Shown in pieces: positions 12,640-25,440 of a DNA stretch of 64,000 nt (position 1 is the stretch's first letter; the number at the start of each line of letters is the position of its first letter). The DNA comes from Mangifera indica (lineage: Eukaryota; Streptophyta; Magnoliopsida; Sapindales; Anacardiaceae): NCBI RefSeq assembly GCF_011075055.1, contig NC_058143.1, positions 10,555,057 to 10,619,056 of the forward strand, written 5' to 3'. The notes beneath the pieces were generated by a model, which saw only the letters and a list, made by a program, of their open reading frames with translations, was not told where the DNA came from and made no database searches. Both the position numbers and the translations under genes were made by a program.

Positions 12640-14420
12640 AATTGTGGATTGATTTTTGAGATTAAAGGTGCTACTAATTTATTGTTTGAAGTTGATGCAT
12701 TGTTGTTATAATAATTTTATGCTTTGTTTAAGACTGCTAAGTTTATATGGTCAAATTTTATGAGATTTTCTGTAATTGTGAGAGTATGGATGTTTGAAGA
12801 TAATGGTATTATTATAGTGTGAATGATGGATGTATTATATTCAAGAGTTCGATTTTTTAGGGTGATTACTTGAGATAACATTTTAAGGCTATAACTCATG
12901 TTTTTTACTTATAAAATTATGTAGAAGTATAGTTTGTTGGGGTGAGAATTTTGTAAAGATAATTAAGGTATGAAAACAGGTTAATGCATGCTAACCTGTA
13001 TTACACATGATTGTGTATTTCCTAGAAGCGTTTTTATTTTTGGTCATACACGACCATGTGGCATGGGACATACACCCGTGTGTGTGAATTCCAATTTTAA
13101 GTTTAAGTTTTTTTTTTTGATCCTATAACTTTGGACACCATTGATTGATTACTTATCAACTAGGGCACAAAGTTCACCCATCTATGTTTTAAATATGACC
13201 ATTTATTAGGTGAAATGACAATAATACCCATGAGAAGTAATGAAGTCGAGATAAAGCTAAGTAGGTTGAATTTAACTAAAAAGTAGGGCATATACACTTC
13301 TTTAAAGGTTCATATACCCATATGTGTTTGTAAAAGAACACGAGGAAAGTATATAGTGATAAAGGTTCATTCATGGGTTGAAGAAGAAGGGCGATTGTGT
13401 TTTAAAGGTAACATGCTTGTCTCTATAGAACACATGTGACATGCCCTTGAGGGGATAATCGTGTCTTATGCATAAAGAAATGAACACTTATGTATCCTAA
13501 TGAGATATGCTCATGTATAAGGGCAAAGTGAAGAAACATAAAAAAGAACTAGGTTAGAAGTTAAGAATCGTCCTAAAAAGTAGTACCTTTTATACCTAAG
13601 AGATAAGATAATGTTAGGGCACAAATTATGTTTAGAGTGAAAGCTAAGGTGAGTCTGAGAAAATATAACACTCAAAATGTATGCATGCTCGACTTCATAG
13701 GGTTATTACAAGTAGGCATCGTAAAACATGTCTATAGTAGAACATCAAACCTACAATAAGGTTCTAACTCATAATAAAACATAATATAGTTACAGTTTAG
13801 CGATCCAAAAGTTGTATAGGTGAATGGATTGTATAATAAGTGCTTACATAGTCAAAGTGTCAAATCCTTGTATTTGATCTTGTCTGATTAGCCTAGTATA
13901 CAACTATGGCACATAGGTTATAAATGATAGTACGTTCATTAAGAAATTATATGGTCTCACTAGTTTGGGATCTAGAAAGTAATTCCTTAATGACTTAGCG
14001 GGACAAAGTTGACCCAAGGGTTATGATATATTTAGCCTAGAGGTTTCCAAGTACAGTCATATGAAACATGACCCAATTAACCTCACTATAAGAGTTAGGG
14101 ATAGATTCCAAAGGACAAAGTTATGATGGGTAAAGCCAAGGGAATTTTGGGAATTATGAATAACCTAATAGTAAAGTCTCCTACTTATAAAGTATTTTAT
14201 CACTAACTCCCTTATTTTCATGTTTATAGATACAGGTGATTGTCATAGTTATGGGGTGAGCAACTAACAAGTATAGAGGCTATATAAAGGCATTTTTGTT
14301 AAGCTTGTTTATGTTCATGTTATGTTCATATTTAAGTTTGAGATGTAAAGGCCACACTTTATATTTATGTTTGGTTTGTATCTACATTTATGTATGGACA
14401 TCCTTTGATGGTGTAAGGGT
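12640..14420 (+). mobile_element. Ty3/gypsy LTR (3' side)
   Basis: It contains the CACGACCATGTGGCATGGGA and CACCCGTGTGTG strings typical of plant chromovirus LTRs (about 13046-13085), and it aligns with 4741-5400 over 13115-13745. The likely outer limits are approximate: sequence before 12640 is copia LTR, and after about 14420 the repeat signature fades. It probably pairs with 4741-5400 as the second LTR of the gypsy element at 5401-8086, the copia element lying between them. Confidence 0.55.
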
Positions 14421-16159
14421 TTTATGGCAGTTATTAAAGCAATGAATAGTATTTTTATTCAAAGTAATGACAACTTTCAATGGAAAAAGCTATAATGTAT
14501 TGGTTTTAGAGTAGGAACCTAACTAATATATAGTAGATTAATTGACCTTTCCATCAAAGGTCCAATAAAGCTTACAACCCACATTAATGTTGTTCACTCA
14601 GATTATAACCTTTAAGTATACTAGACTTATTTTTATTGATTATTTAAGCCCATCTATAAATTGTTATTAAACTATTCAATTATTTGGTTTTATTAAACCA
14701 AAATTATAATTAATGTTAGCTCAAATCAAAAAAATTTTGATAAACACATCAACCAATAATTAAGAAAAACATAAGTAACAATTCAATTTTGTCTTGTTTT
14801 AAAGTCAGTATGGGAATAGGATGGTAGTTTGTTGAAGAAGGGGAAAAAAATAAATGGTGTTTTAGTTTTAGAAAAAACACAAGGTTTTGCCTTTTTATGG
14901 TAATATGATGACAACCGATATATGCAATGTTAAACTATTTGTATGTACCTAAAGATGAATATTTATCGTAAAGTTTAAATCCATCATACAGTTGTTAGAT
15001 TCATAATTTATAGTTAACAAAATCCAATATAAATAGCTTTTGAGGATTCTTTTTAACTTCTTGTATTATCTAGTTCAGTGGTAGAAATGTTTAACAATTT
15101 GATGTTTTCTCTATCTAGTAGTTTATTAGTTCTTTGTATTACTTTGTTCAATAGCTATAGCTAAGGTAAAGACAAGGAAATAGGTTTCTTTTGTGCAAGT
15201 TCACTACCTCATTGTGTCATTTCATTCAACTAAAAGGAAAGACACATAAAAATGTGTTTCTCCAGTTTAGTACTAAAAAGGTAAATTACATCACTTTATA
15301 ATTAAACAAAAGAAACCTTGTAACATAACTATTACATTAAACAACACAAATCAAAACACAACATTTCAACATAACATCAAACAAAAGACACTACATTGAA
15401 CACTAGTAAAACATAACATTAACTAAAAATAATTTAGAATCAATATTTATTATAATTCAATGAATAATGCAAAATCAATTGTATAGGCAAAACAATGTGA
15501 ACAGATTTTAGGTTGAAATATTTATCAAAATAATTGCCCTTTTTCATAGAAATAATTTGACATATCAATCGACATTATCGATACTCATTAAAGGTCTTTA
15601 GAACTTATTAGTGCTATTATCGTTGTTGCAACCGATTTCATCGTCAATAAATCAACAGGAAGAGCCAAATAACGGAACAAGTTTTCTTCATTAGAGTTAA
15701 ACCTGAAGGTGGGATCTGGGGCGGGGGCATGTTCATGTCTGATGGTGTAAGAAAGGGTTGAAGTCACGTTTTCGTTTAGGTGTTATGACTCTTAGGGCAG
15801 GAAAATGTTAAAAACTATAAACATAAAATGATTTTATGTTTTATTTTTTTCATTTCAATATTTTGAAACTAAACCAAACAGGATTTAAATAGCTTTCAAC
15901 AATAAATTTGCAATAAACTACTAGTCCAACTACAAATGAACCCTTTATAGTTTGAATCAATGGTTTAAATTTATGGTTTAAATTCATGACTTGAGTTTAT
16001 GGCTTATTGATAAAACGACATTGTTTTATTCAAATAATAGGCAAAATCACCAATTCAAGTTATGAATTTTAGTGAAATAATGATGAAGAATCAAATCGAA
16101 TTTTAGGGAAGACATGAAAAAGGAAACTAAATGTTTTACATAAATTGGTGCAATACATA
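14421..16159. other. Unassigned region, no clear repeat or gene
   Basis: AT-rich sequence with A-rich tracts (15290-15500) and a more GC-rich island at 15600-15780. Apart from the short minus-strand open frame described separately I see no recognisable coding or transposon signature. Confidence 0.4.
15588..15782 (-). other. Short open frame, possible C-terminal exon relic
   Basis: Minus-strand reading frame of 64 codons ending in TAA at 15588-15590, in a locally GC-richer stretch. The peptide includes HEHAPAPDPTFRF, NEENLFRYLALPVDLL and TMKSVATT. It has no start codon near its 5' end; the only Met is late. A CAG at about 15738 could act as a splice acceptor, so this might be a last exon or its relic. 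I do not recognise the family, and chance is a real alternative. Confidence 0.15.
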
Positions 16160-17160
16160 TATATAGACCTGAGGTCACCATACTGGTTCATACAAAGATT
16201 AATATGGTTTGATACCGTAACTAATGTAACCATAAAGGTAATGACCTATCATATCTAGATCTGTATGAAAACTATGATGGATCAATAGAGGATTCATTAC
16301 TCACTAAACATGGAAAGTGATATCTCATGTGAGAATAGTGAAGGACATTAAAACCAGTCATATCTATGGCTACATTAAGATTGGGTCATAGCCCAATCTA
16401 AGTTATTTAGTTATTGATGTGTATCAATTCATATCAAGGAGTCATTAAGATAGGTACACATCTGTGTCTTAACCTCGAGAGATATCGATTGACAAAAAGA
16501 TAGAATTATTCATAACTATTTAATTGACCAAGTCAAGAGTAGTTTATTGACACTTATTTAATATGGTGGCTATGATTATTTGATGATAATCCTGGTGTAT
16601 ATGGGGTGATATGAATTTTGAATTGAACTAGGCTAGTTTAATAAGATTGAATTAACTAAATTTGACTTTTACTTAAGCATGAATGACCAGTCATGTGACA
16701 TAAATAACCGTTCATGATAACTAAAAAGGAATGATCATGCATGCGATTTATGGACAATCATTTACAATATTCTTTATTTATATGAACACAATTTCAAAAT
16801 TTAGAAGTGTCTTTTATAAACCTTAACTATTATGCATGACTCCCAATACATACATACATTATTCATAAAACCCTAGCAACCTTTATTGAATAGTTCCAGC
16901 CTTTCCAAGTCTATGCTACATATGAATACCAAGAAGTTGACTTGTTATGAGTTGTATAACGGTCTAATAGCCACGTAAAGATTTTAGGGAGCTGGCCAAC
17001 GTAGGTATTGGTTTCTAAATGCCCTATGGATGTTAATTATATTTTCATGAAATTATTTACTAAAATGTGATCCTTGGTAGGGCTTTCAAGTTTTTCTCCA
17101 AAGTTTTTTTGTTATATATTCTACTAACTTACCAATCTCTAATGACCCAAAAACCTAACA
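16160..17160 (+). mobile_element. Copia LTR, 5'-truncated (upstream LTR of the array)
   Basis: It aligns with the last ~1.1 kb of the LTR at 21051-22577, same strand, from the match CATACAAAGATT (16191) against CATACAAGGGTT to the end CCTAACA at 17160. The first ~400 bp of the LTR is missing. A primer-binding site follows directly. The TTAACCTCGAGAGATAT motif (16470) recurs in each copy of this LTR family. Confidence 0.75.
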
Positions 17161-17161
17161 A

Positions 17162-17172
17162 TGGTATCAACC
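17162..17172 (+). other. Copia primer-binding site (tRNA-Met type)
   Basis: TGGTATCAACC lies immediately after the LTR end. It matches the initiator tRNA-Met complement TGGTATCAGAGC used by plant copia elements, with changes at the 3' side. A second, more diverged site (TGGTAACAAAGCC) begins at 22580 after the next LTR. Confidence 0.65.
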
Positions 17173-17788
17173 TATTATTTAGGAATAATTTCATGAATTT
17201 TATACCTGCCATTATTGATTGTATGTTGATGCATATTACCAATCAATCGGGTTTTTATAAAACTGTAAATATGATTTGTGATTATGTTGTTGTAAAATCA
17301 TTAAGTTTTGTGAAATAGTGTGAAAGTGTGTTAAATTTAATAAGTTTTGATTTCTTTTTTTTGCTCAAGGATTGTAGGTGCTTTTGTAGGTTGAAAGATT
17401 CAGTTGATTATCCCTTAGGTTTTGCATTGTTGTATGCGCATGACTATGCAAAATCATTCATTGACATTTTCTACCTTATGAATGTGTGTGGATATTCCCT
17501 GTCAATGACTTTTCAGTGAATGGGATGATCGTTCATCCTTGATGAACATTCATTCCTTGTTAAAATTTAGCCATTCACTTGATCATTCACTCCTCATTCA
17601 TGGTTTTAGAATTTTGACAAATTTTAGATGCAAGACAATAAACGAATGTACATAAGCCATGCATGCCTATTCATAGTTGAATTTATGACTTTAACCTTTG
17701 TTAAAATTGTAATTTTATAAAATTTAAGGGAACAACATGTAATTGGACACTTGGGTAAATAATTAAAATTAATCAATTTTAATTTTAA

Positions 17789-17813
17789 TTATGTATGTAT
17801 GTATGTATGTATG
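17789..17813. repeat. Short (ATGT)n microsatellite
   Basis: Five to six tandem ATGT units within the non-coding part of copia internal region 1. The paralogous internal region (about 23445-23465) has only ATGCATGT-type sequence, so the array expanded after the copies separated. Confidence 0.8.
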
Positions 17814-17991
17814 TTAAGTATATGCATGTACCTGGTATACAACTTAAAGACCTATGAATGCCTTATATTTAATTTTGCGGATGTAAATTTAACTTTGAAA
17901 AATAGGGCATGTGTGTCTTACCTTCTTTAAATTCTCTCAATATACTTGTCTTTTCATCTAGTTCCCCTAGAATGTAACTCGAGGTTTCTAA

Positions 17992-18730
17992 TTTTATTAA
18001 GGCCAAATGACTATTTCCCATCTAAACTAGGCTAAATTCTCAAAGTTCTCCCCATTAACTATGAAAATACTGTTTACCCACCTATGAACAGTTAAAATTA
18101 ACGGTCGTAAAGGTAAAATCACTATTTTATATTTAATATTAAAAATAAACTTAAATATGATTTTATTTCCCCGCTAAATTTAAAAAAACTAACTTTTCTC
18201 CCCTAAGCCAAGTTTGAAAAGATCACATTTCCCCCCTAAGGTTTAATTTCCAAACTCTTTTACTTTCTCCGGTGCTATCACCGGTCGTTTTTATCTGGGA
18301 AGATGATCGTCTTCCTAGACGATGAAGATGATCGTCTTCCTAGATCGATTCATCATCTAGAATGATGATTTCTCTTCCCAGACGACATCTTTCAATGTCA
18401 GATGGGTTAGGATAGAGTTGAGGTAGACTGTCAGTGGAAGAGAAACCGTTAAGAGGGAGAGACGGCTAACGATGGCATCAGTGAAAGTGAACCGGTTTTG
18501 AAATTAAACCTTTGGGGGGGGGGGAATACGATCTTTTCAAACTTAGCTTAAGAAAAAAATGTTAGTTTTTAAACTTTTAGGAGGGGAAATGAGATTAAAT
18601 TTTTAGAGGTTAGGGTTTCATTAAATTTAACCGGCCATGGGTGGGTAAACGATATTTCCATAGTTAATAGGGAGAACTTTGAGAATTCAGCATAATTTAA
18701 ATGAGAAATAGTCTTTTGGCCTTTTATTAA
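17992..18730. mobile_element. Mutator-like MITE with 9-bp target duplication
   Basis: The element proper is 18001-18721 (721 bp). It begins GGCCAAATGACTATTTCCCA and ends in the inverted counterpart ...GAAATAGTCTTTTGGCC. Inverted similarity continues inward through the AGTTCTCCCCATTAACTATG block (18037-18062 against about 18655-18680), giving long terminal inverted repeats. Both sides carry the identical 9-bp duplication TTTTATTAA (17992-18000 and 18722-18730). The paralogous copia internal region has one TTTTATTAA at 23647-23655 with no insert, an empty site. The interior is GC-richer, with repeated GATGATCGTCTTCCTAGA, and encodes nothing recognisable. Length, TIRs and 9-bp duplication fit a non-autonomous MULE. 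Confidence 0.9.
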
Positions 18731-21050
18731 ATGTAAAAATTAGAACTAGTTTATTTTGTTTTCTTTTCTTAGAAAATGTGTAACTAAGAAGTGAAACAAA
18801 GTACTCTTGAAGAATGAAGATGAATAAGGTATCTTGAACGATCCAAAAAAGCAGGACCTAGGTTAATTAGTCAAATCTCTTATAAACACAATTTTACCAG
18901 GTGTAAAATTTGATGTTAATCATATTAGGTCTGATTTAACTAATGTATTTCATTTGATTGCCAAAACGAAGGTAAAATATGTTATAGACATAATAGAGAA
19001 TGCATTTGTTGATGTAAGGAGATATATAATATCCACCATACTAATACAAAGAGTCACTATTGCTGTCGCATAATTAGTTAAGATAACACATAAGTCTAGA
19101 TTATGAGTTTTTATGATTTATTTGAATATTTACCTAATTGGTTAATTCGAACAAGCTGAGCATCAAATCTAAAAAGTGTATCTTCGTAGGGTATCTGAAG
19201 AAAACTAATGAACATTAATTCTACCACTTGGAAGAGCAAAAAGTATTCATTGCTTGAACAAGTGTTTTTCATGAGATAAAATTCATTCTTAAATGAACTA
19301 GTAGGAAGAAGGTGGAACTTGATAAAGTTCCATTGCTATAAGAAACTACAGATGTCAGATAGGATAATATGCTATCACTAATTGTTGATCATAGTGAGTA
19401 GGTCATTCCACCTTAAGTGGAATTGAGTGAACCAACTTAACATATAAAAGAGTTACTAAGTTGATCCAAGTATGCCACGAGCTAAAAAGATTCATTTTTC
19501 TCATGACTTAGCATGGTGACATACTAGTCATCTATAACGACAAGCTTATGACCTACACTTATATTATTTCGAGTTTAGATTTTTTTAAATGGCTTAAAGC
19601 CATAAAATCTAAGATAAACTTTACATACTAGAACCAAGTATAAAGTTTGGTGGATACACCTAAAAGGACAAAACTTGTAAGATGCAAATGGGTTTTTAGA
19701 AAGAAGATTGACATGAAAGGTATCAGGCATACTTATAAAGCACAACTAGTTGCCAAAGTTTCACTTAGAAGCATGACATTGACTATAATGAAACCTTTTT
19801 GTCGGTTGTGGTGTTTAAGTCTATTAGGATTATGCTTGCTATAGTTACATATGACGACTGTGAAATCTAGTTGATGGATGTCAAAACTACTTTCCTAAAT
19901 AGTAACCTTGTAGAAGATGGGCATATGGCATAACCTAATGGCTTTTTTCTATGCAAAAGTCTATCTATGGATTGAAAAAAGGCTTTGATGAACTGGAACA
20001 TTTGTTTTGATCAAGATGTATGTGAGTTCGACCTTATAAAAGAATAAAGATAAACCATGTGTGTATACAAAGGTCAGTGGGAGTATTATAGCATTTTTGA
20101 TATTTTATGTCGATAACATATTTATTATTGGAAATGATATATCAAACTTACAATCATTATCCAAGTGTTTCTTTATGAAAGAATTGGGATAAACAACTTA
20201 CATCCTTGACATTAAATTCTACCATGATAGATCTCATAGGCTGTTTGGTTTAAGTCAAAACATGTACATAGATAAAATGCTGACTAAATTTAACATGAAA
20301 GAGTCTAAGAAAAGATTCCTCCCCATGACCAATGAAATATATCTCTTGAAAGAGATGTATCCTAAAACATAAACTAAGAGGGATATAATGAGTTAGATTC
20401 CGTATAAATCAACTATAAGATCTATCATGTATATGTATAAGTACTGATGTTTTATAAGTCTTAAGCATTTATAGTAGATATCAATCTGATCTAAGTGAAA
20501 GACATTAGAGAGCTGTCAAGAATATCTTAAAGTACCTGAGAAGGATTAACGCTACTTACTTGATTTATGAAGAAGAGTTTGAGTTTATTGTATGAGGATA
20601 CAATAATGCTAGTTTTTAAACTAATCGAGATAGTTTCAAATCCCAATATGGATTTGTACTTTTTTTAATAGTGGTGTAGTTAGTTTGTTTTTAAATACAT
20701 TGTCTTCTCTAAAACGGTAAAGAAAGCTACTTGGATCAAAAACTTCATTATAAAACTTGGAGAGGTTCTAGCATACTCGAGTTGATTAAGCTCTATTGTG
20801 ACAATAATAGAGCCATTGCCCAAACAAAGAAACTAAGGTCTTACTTGAGGTCCAAACATATACTTATATGATATTACCTTATTTGAAAAATCATTGAGTG
20901 TGCAGATATATAGGTTACAAGGGTTGATATAGATGACTATTTGACAGACTTACTGACCAACCGTATATCACAACAAAAGTATGATAGACATGTAACAGTA
21001 GATGACATAAAACATATGAGAGATTAGTTATAGTGTAAGTGGGAGTTTTT

Positions 21051-22577
21051 TGAGGTAATGCCCTAGAGTCAATCGATATGTACATTTGTAACTATGTAAT
21101 TTACTTATTTCACACAATATATTTATAAGAATAATATATCTTTAGAATGTTAGAATCATGACAAGAGGATTAGATGAATGATTATGACACATTACATAGT
21201 CATTCTAAAATTATTTGTAATCTCGATAGTACTATAACCAAGGGTACAAATAGTAATGATAAGATTATTATAGTGTTAAGTAACCCCATCGAAAGATGAC
21301 AATAAATCTCAAGTGTCAAAGCTATTAGTTAACAACTTGGTAATACACATGGATGCACGTTATAGACTTGTTCATTAGACATACTTGACAAAAGGATTTC
21401 TAAATGGATAGTTACTCTTGTGTTTATGGGAATAAATCCTCAAACACATAGGTACATATGGTCTTTAGACTTGAACTCACCAAACTATCTCATACAAGGG
21501 TTATATAGTTCGACACTATCTAAAGTACTACCATAAATAGGATAACTACAAAATTGGTAACCTATCATATCGAGATTTGTATGAAAGCTATGATGGATCA
21601 ATATAGGATTCGTCACTCACTGAGCATAGAGTTGATATCTCATATGAAAATATTGAAAGACATTATAACCACTCAAATCTATTATCACAATAGGATTGGG
21701 TTGTAGCCTAGTCCAAGTTATTCAATTATTGAAGTGTATCAATTCATATCGAGGTGACACTGAAATAAACACATATTTATGTCTTAGCCTTGAAATATAT
21801 TAATTGACGAAAGGATCAAATTATACACAATCGTGTAGTTGACAAAGCTGAGAGTAGTTTAATGATACTCTATCAATCAAGTAGCTATGACGCCTTGTTA
21901 AATGCCAATCTTGATTTGTGTTTGAATTTAATCTAAATTTGAACATTAATGGTTTGATAGGGAGCTTGTGAGTTGCATGCATATAAAAGTTTATTTAGAC
22001 TCTAAGACATAAGATTATTTGTGGGTGGTATGAATTTTGGATCGAATTGGGCTTTTCCAATATAAATGAATTAGCTCAGTTTGAATTTTACTTAACCATG
22101 AATGACCAATTATGTGACATGAAAGACTGTTCATGAAAAGTAAAACGGAATAATCATTCATGCAATTTATGCATGACCATTCATGATGTTCCCTATTTAT
22201 ATGAACATGATTTCAAAAATCAGAAGTGTCTTTACAAGCCCTAGTCATCAAGCAAGATTCCCAATTCACACATTCTTTATTCACAAAGCCCAAACAACGT
22301 CTAGTGAATAGTTTTAATCTCTCCAAGTCTTTGCTTTGTGTAGATATCAAGGTATTGCCTTGTTGAGGGTTGGATAATAATCTAATAGCCACGTAAAGAT
22401 TTAGAGGAGCCATCCAGTGCAAGTATTGGTTTCTAAACACCTTATGGATGTTTATTACATGTTCATGAAATTTTTTTCTAAAACGTGATCCTAGTTAGGG
22501 TTTTCATGTTTCTCTCTAAAGGTTTTTTATTATATATTTTGTTGCCCTGTTGGTATCTGATGACCTAAAAACCTAAT
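21051..22577 (+). mobile_element. Copia LTR between two internal regions
   Basis: It starts TGAGGTAATGCCC just after the polypurine tract of internal region 1 and ends ACCTAA before a degenerate primer-binding site at 22580. About 1.5 kb, the full LTR length for this family. It serves as 3' LTR for the upstream internal region and 5' LTR for the downstream one, which gives the array its head-to-tail form. The open frame at 22213-22440 on the minus strand is not a gene. Confidence 0.75.
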
Positions 22578-22579
22578 GG

Positions 22580-24825
22580 TGGTAACAAAGCCATTTTTTA
22601 GGAATAATTTCATGAAATTTACACTTGCCATGATTAATTGTATGGTAATGCATATTGCCAATTAATCAGGTTTTTATAAAATTATTAATACGATTTATGG
22701 TTGTGTTAAAATTGTTAATACAATTAATCAGTTTCATGAAACAATGTAAAGATGTGTTAAATTTATGGAGTTTTGATTTTTGATTTTCCTTGAGGGTTGT
22801 AGGTGTTTTTGTAGGTTGAAAGATCCGATTGATTACCACTTAGGTTTCATGTTATTAAATGAAATCACCTTTGATGCACGTTATTGTGCGCCTTAAGGGT
22901 TGCTATTGGTATGAGGATGACATTCATGACAAATTACCTCATTATAAGAAGGTGTAACAAATATGGGGAAGTCAAATTTAAGGAAGTTTTATTATGATTG
23001 TGTCACTACAAAGCTTGGAAACATGTCATGAATGAGTATGCACATGATGGTGCATGATCATTCGTTGATGCTTTCCACCATATAAATGTGTATGGATATT
23101 CCTCATCACTAAGTTTTTTATGAGTAGGACAATCGTTCATCCTTGATGAACATTCATTCCCTATTGAAAATTCAATTATTCGTTTGACTGTTGCAACTCA
23201 TTTGTCTTTTATTCACGGTTATGGAATTTTGATGAATTCAAAATGCAAGACAATGAATGAATGTGCATAAGCCATGCATGTTTGTTCATAGTTGAATTTA
23301 TAGCTTTAACCTTGTTTTGTTGAATAGGAACTACTTATAATATTCTAATGCTTTAGGGTTGAATTACAATATTATAAAACTTAAGGGATCAATATGTAAT
23401 TTGACACTTGGGTAAATAATTAAAATGAATTAGTCTTAATTTTGATTATGTTATGCATGTATGCATGTTAATTATATGCATAATGCCCAATATACAATTT
23501 AAAGACCTATAAATGCTTCATATTTATTTTTGGGGTTATGAATTTAATTTTAGAAAATAGGCTCTACATATCCTATCTTCTCTAGATTCTCTCAATGTAC
23601 TTTTCTTGTTATCTAATTACCCTCGAATGTAACTTGAACTTTGTGATTTTATTAAATGTAAATTTAGAATTAATTTTTTTTTTTCCTTAGAAAATATGTA
23701 ACTAGGTAACAAAACCATCTACTTTTGAAGGATAAAGATAAAAGAGGTATCTTAAAGATCCCGGAGAGCAAGACCTAGGTTGACCAGCCAAACCACTTGT
23801 GGCTTAAGGGATTTGACATTAGAACAAAGTTGTATGCCGACACAATTTTATTGTACATTTTAGAATGCTTGCTTAGATTTTATTTTTCAATAACACTTCA
23901 CATGCGGACTAAAACTGGTGAGGTATTTAAATAAATCTCTCAATTAAAATATTAAGTATAAGATATTATCAGTATCTTCTAATATGACAACCCAATTAAG
24001 CCTCTATTTGTTAGATTCTTATTCACTAAAGCAAAAGGTAAATTTCTACCAAGTGAAAAATCAGATGTTAATCATATTGGGTTTGACTTAACTAATATAC
24101 TTTGTTTATTTCCCAAATCAAAGGTAAAGTATGTTAGAGGTAGAGTAGGGAATGCATTTTTTTTTATGCAAGGAGATATGTAATATCTACCCTACTAATA
24201 CCAAACGTCACAAATGATGTCGCATAATTGTTTGGGGTAACACATAACTAGAGATCATGGGTTTTTTGTGATTGATTTGAATATTCACTTAATCAGTTAA
24301 TCTGAACAAGCTGAGCACCAAATTTGAAAAGTTTATCTTTGCAAGATACATGAAGGAAACTAAAGGATAATACTTCTACCACCTGGAAGAGAGAAAAGTA
24401 TTTATTGCTTGAATTAGTGTTTTTCTTGAGAAAAAATTCTTTCTTAAGTAACTTATGGGAGGAAGCTAGAACTTGGTGAAATTCCAATGTCATAAGATAC
24501 CATAGTTGATGGACAAGATAATGTGCCATCACCGATGGTTGATTATAGTGAGGAGGTCACTCTATCTTAAGTAGAATTGAGTGAACCAACTCAATGCACA
24601 TAAGAGCAACATAGATCGAGCCGAGCATGCCATAAGCCAAAAAGATTTAGTTTTCTTATGACTAAGTAGGTGGCATATTGGTCATCTATGATGATGAGCC
24701 TATAACCTAAGCTAATGTTATTTTGAGTCTAGACTCTAAGAAATGGCTTAAAGCCATGAAATTTTAGATAGACTTCATATACCAGAACTAAGTATGAACT
24801 TTGGTGGATGCACTTAAAGTGGTAA
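22580..24825 (+). mobile_element. Copia internal region 2, truncated at the start of RT
   Basis: It aligns collinearly with 17161-19660, without the MITE. It has the same non-coding 5' part, then the integrase C-terminal region (24240-24820). The alignment stops where the RT start should follow (GGTGGATGCACTTAAAG against GGTGGATACACCTAAAAGG). RT, RNase H and the 3' LTR of this unit are missing and replaced by unrelated LTR-like sequence. Confidence 0.7.
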
Positions 24826-25440
24826 ATCAAACATTCATTATTATTGATCAATAATCAAAACCTATTACATAAAATTTGAGAATTTGTAATTCTATAATAA
24901 ACCCTAGAAAAGAGTTATAGCTACTTATACCAATAATGTCAAATAAGATATAACTGAAGAAAGAGACATTTTAATCAACAAAAGAAGATTTATAGAGAGA
25001 GAATAAAAACTCTAGATTCTTTAAATCTTGATTCTCTTGGGGTTTCCTCCTTTGATCTTGAATCTTGAATCTTTTCCTTGTTTCTTAAATTTTTCTCTCA
25101 CTAAAAACCCTTTAGTTGTTGTATTTTGATGATATGTGGCTAGAAAAACCTTATTTTTCTTTATATAGTGTGCGACTTAGTCTTTTAATTCTATTTTTTT
25201 TCTTTTTTGTCTAATAATTATGTGCATAATTATGACCATAATATTGACCACAAATAAGCACTACCTTCTTTAACAAAGTTATCCTATTTTCTTCTTTAAG
25301 CTTTCATTTTTAAACAATAATATCAAGTCATTAAGAAGAAATAAAACTTAAAGAATTTGAACAAATTAAATCAAAATTCACTTACAGACATACTGTTATA
25401 AACCTTATTTGTGTGTATTTCATACACATATTAGTGATGA
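24826..25440 (-). mobile_element. LTR-like segment with promoter features, family not assigned
   Basis: On the minus strand there is a TATA-like CTATATAAAG (about 25165) followed by a leader-like pyrimidine/purine-rich stretch with AGAGAGAATAAAAACTC in + orientation (about 24996). The architecture resembles an LTR with its own promoter. I could not pair it with a second copy in the window, so this is inference. Confidence 0.3.

Larger units (their letters stand above)
17161..21050 (+). mobile_element. Copia internal region 1, gag/protease absent, RT-RNase H degenerate
   Basis: Plus strand. The first ~2 kb (to about 19100) is non-coding apart from the inserted MITE at 18001-18721; no gag, protease or integrase core is visible. 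From about 19120 a degenerate polyprotein resumes: the integrase C-terminal part, RT start LVRCKWVFRKKIDMKGI (19668-19720), the RT active site FYVDNIFIIGND (about 20105-20140, second Asp changed to Asn), RNase H with KLYCDNNRAIAQTKK (about 20790) and the end DYLTDLLTN (about 20940). Many stops. A polypurine tract AAGTGGGAG sits at 21037-21045. It looks like a non-autonomous derivative, because 22580-24825 has the same layout. Confidence 0.75.
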
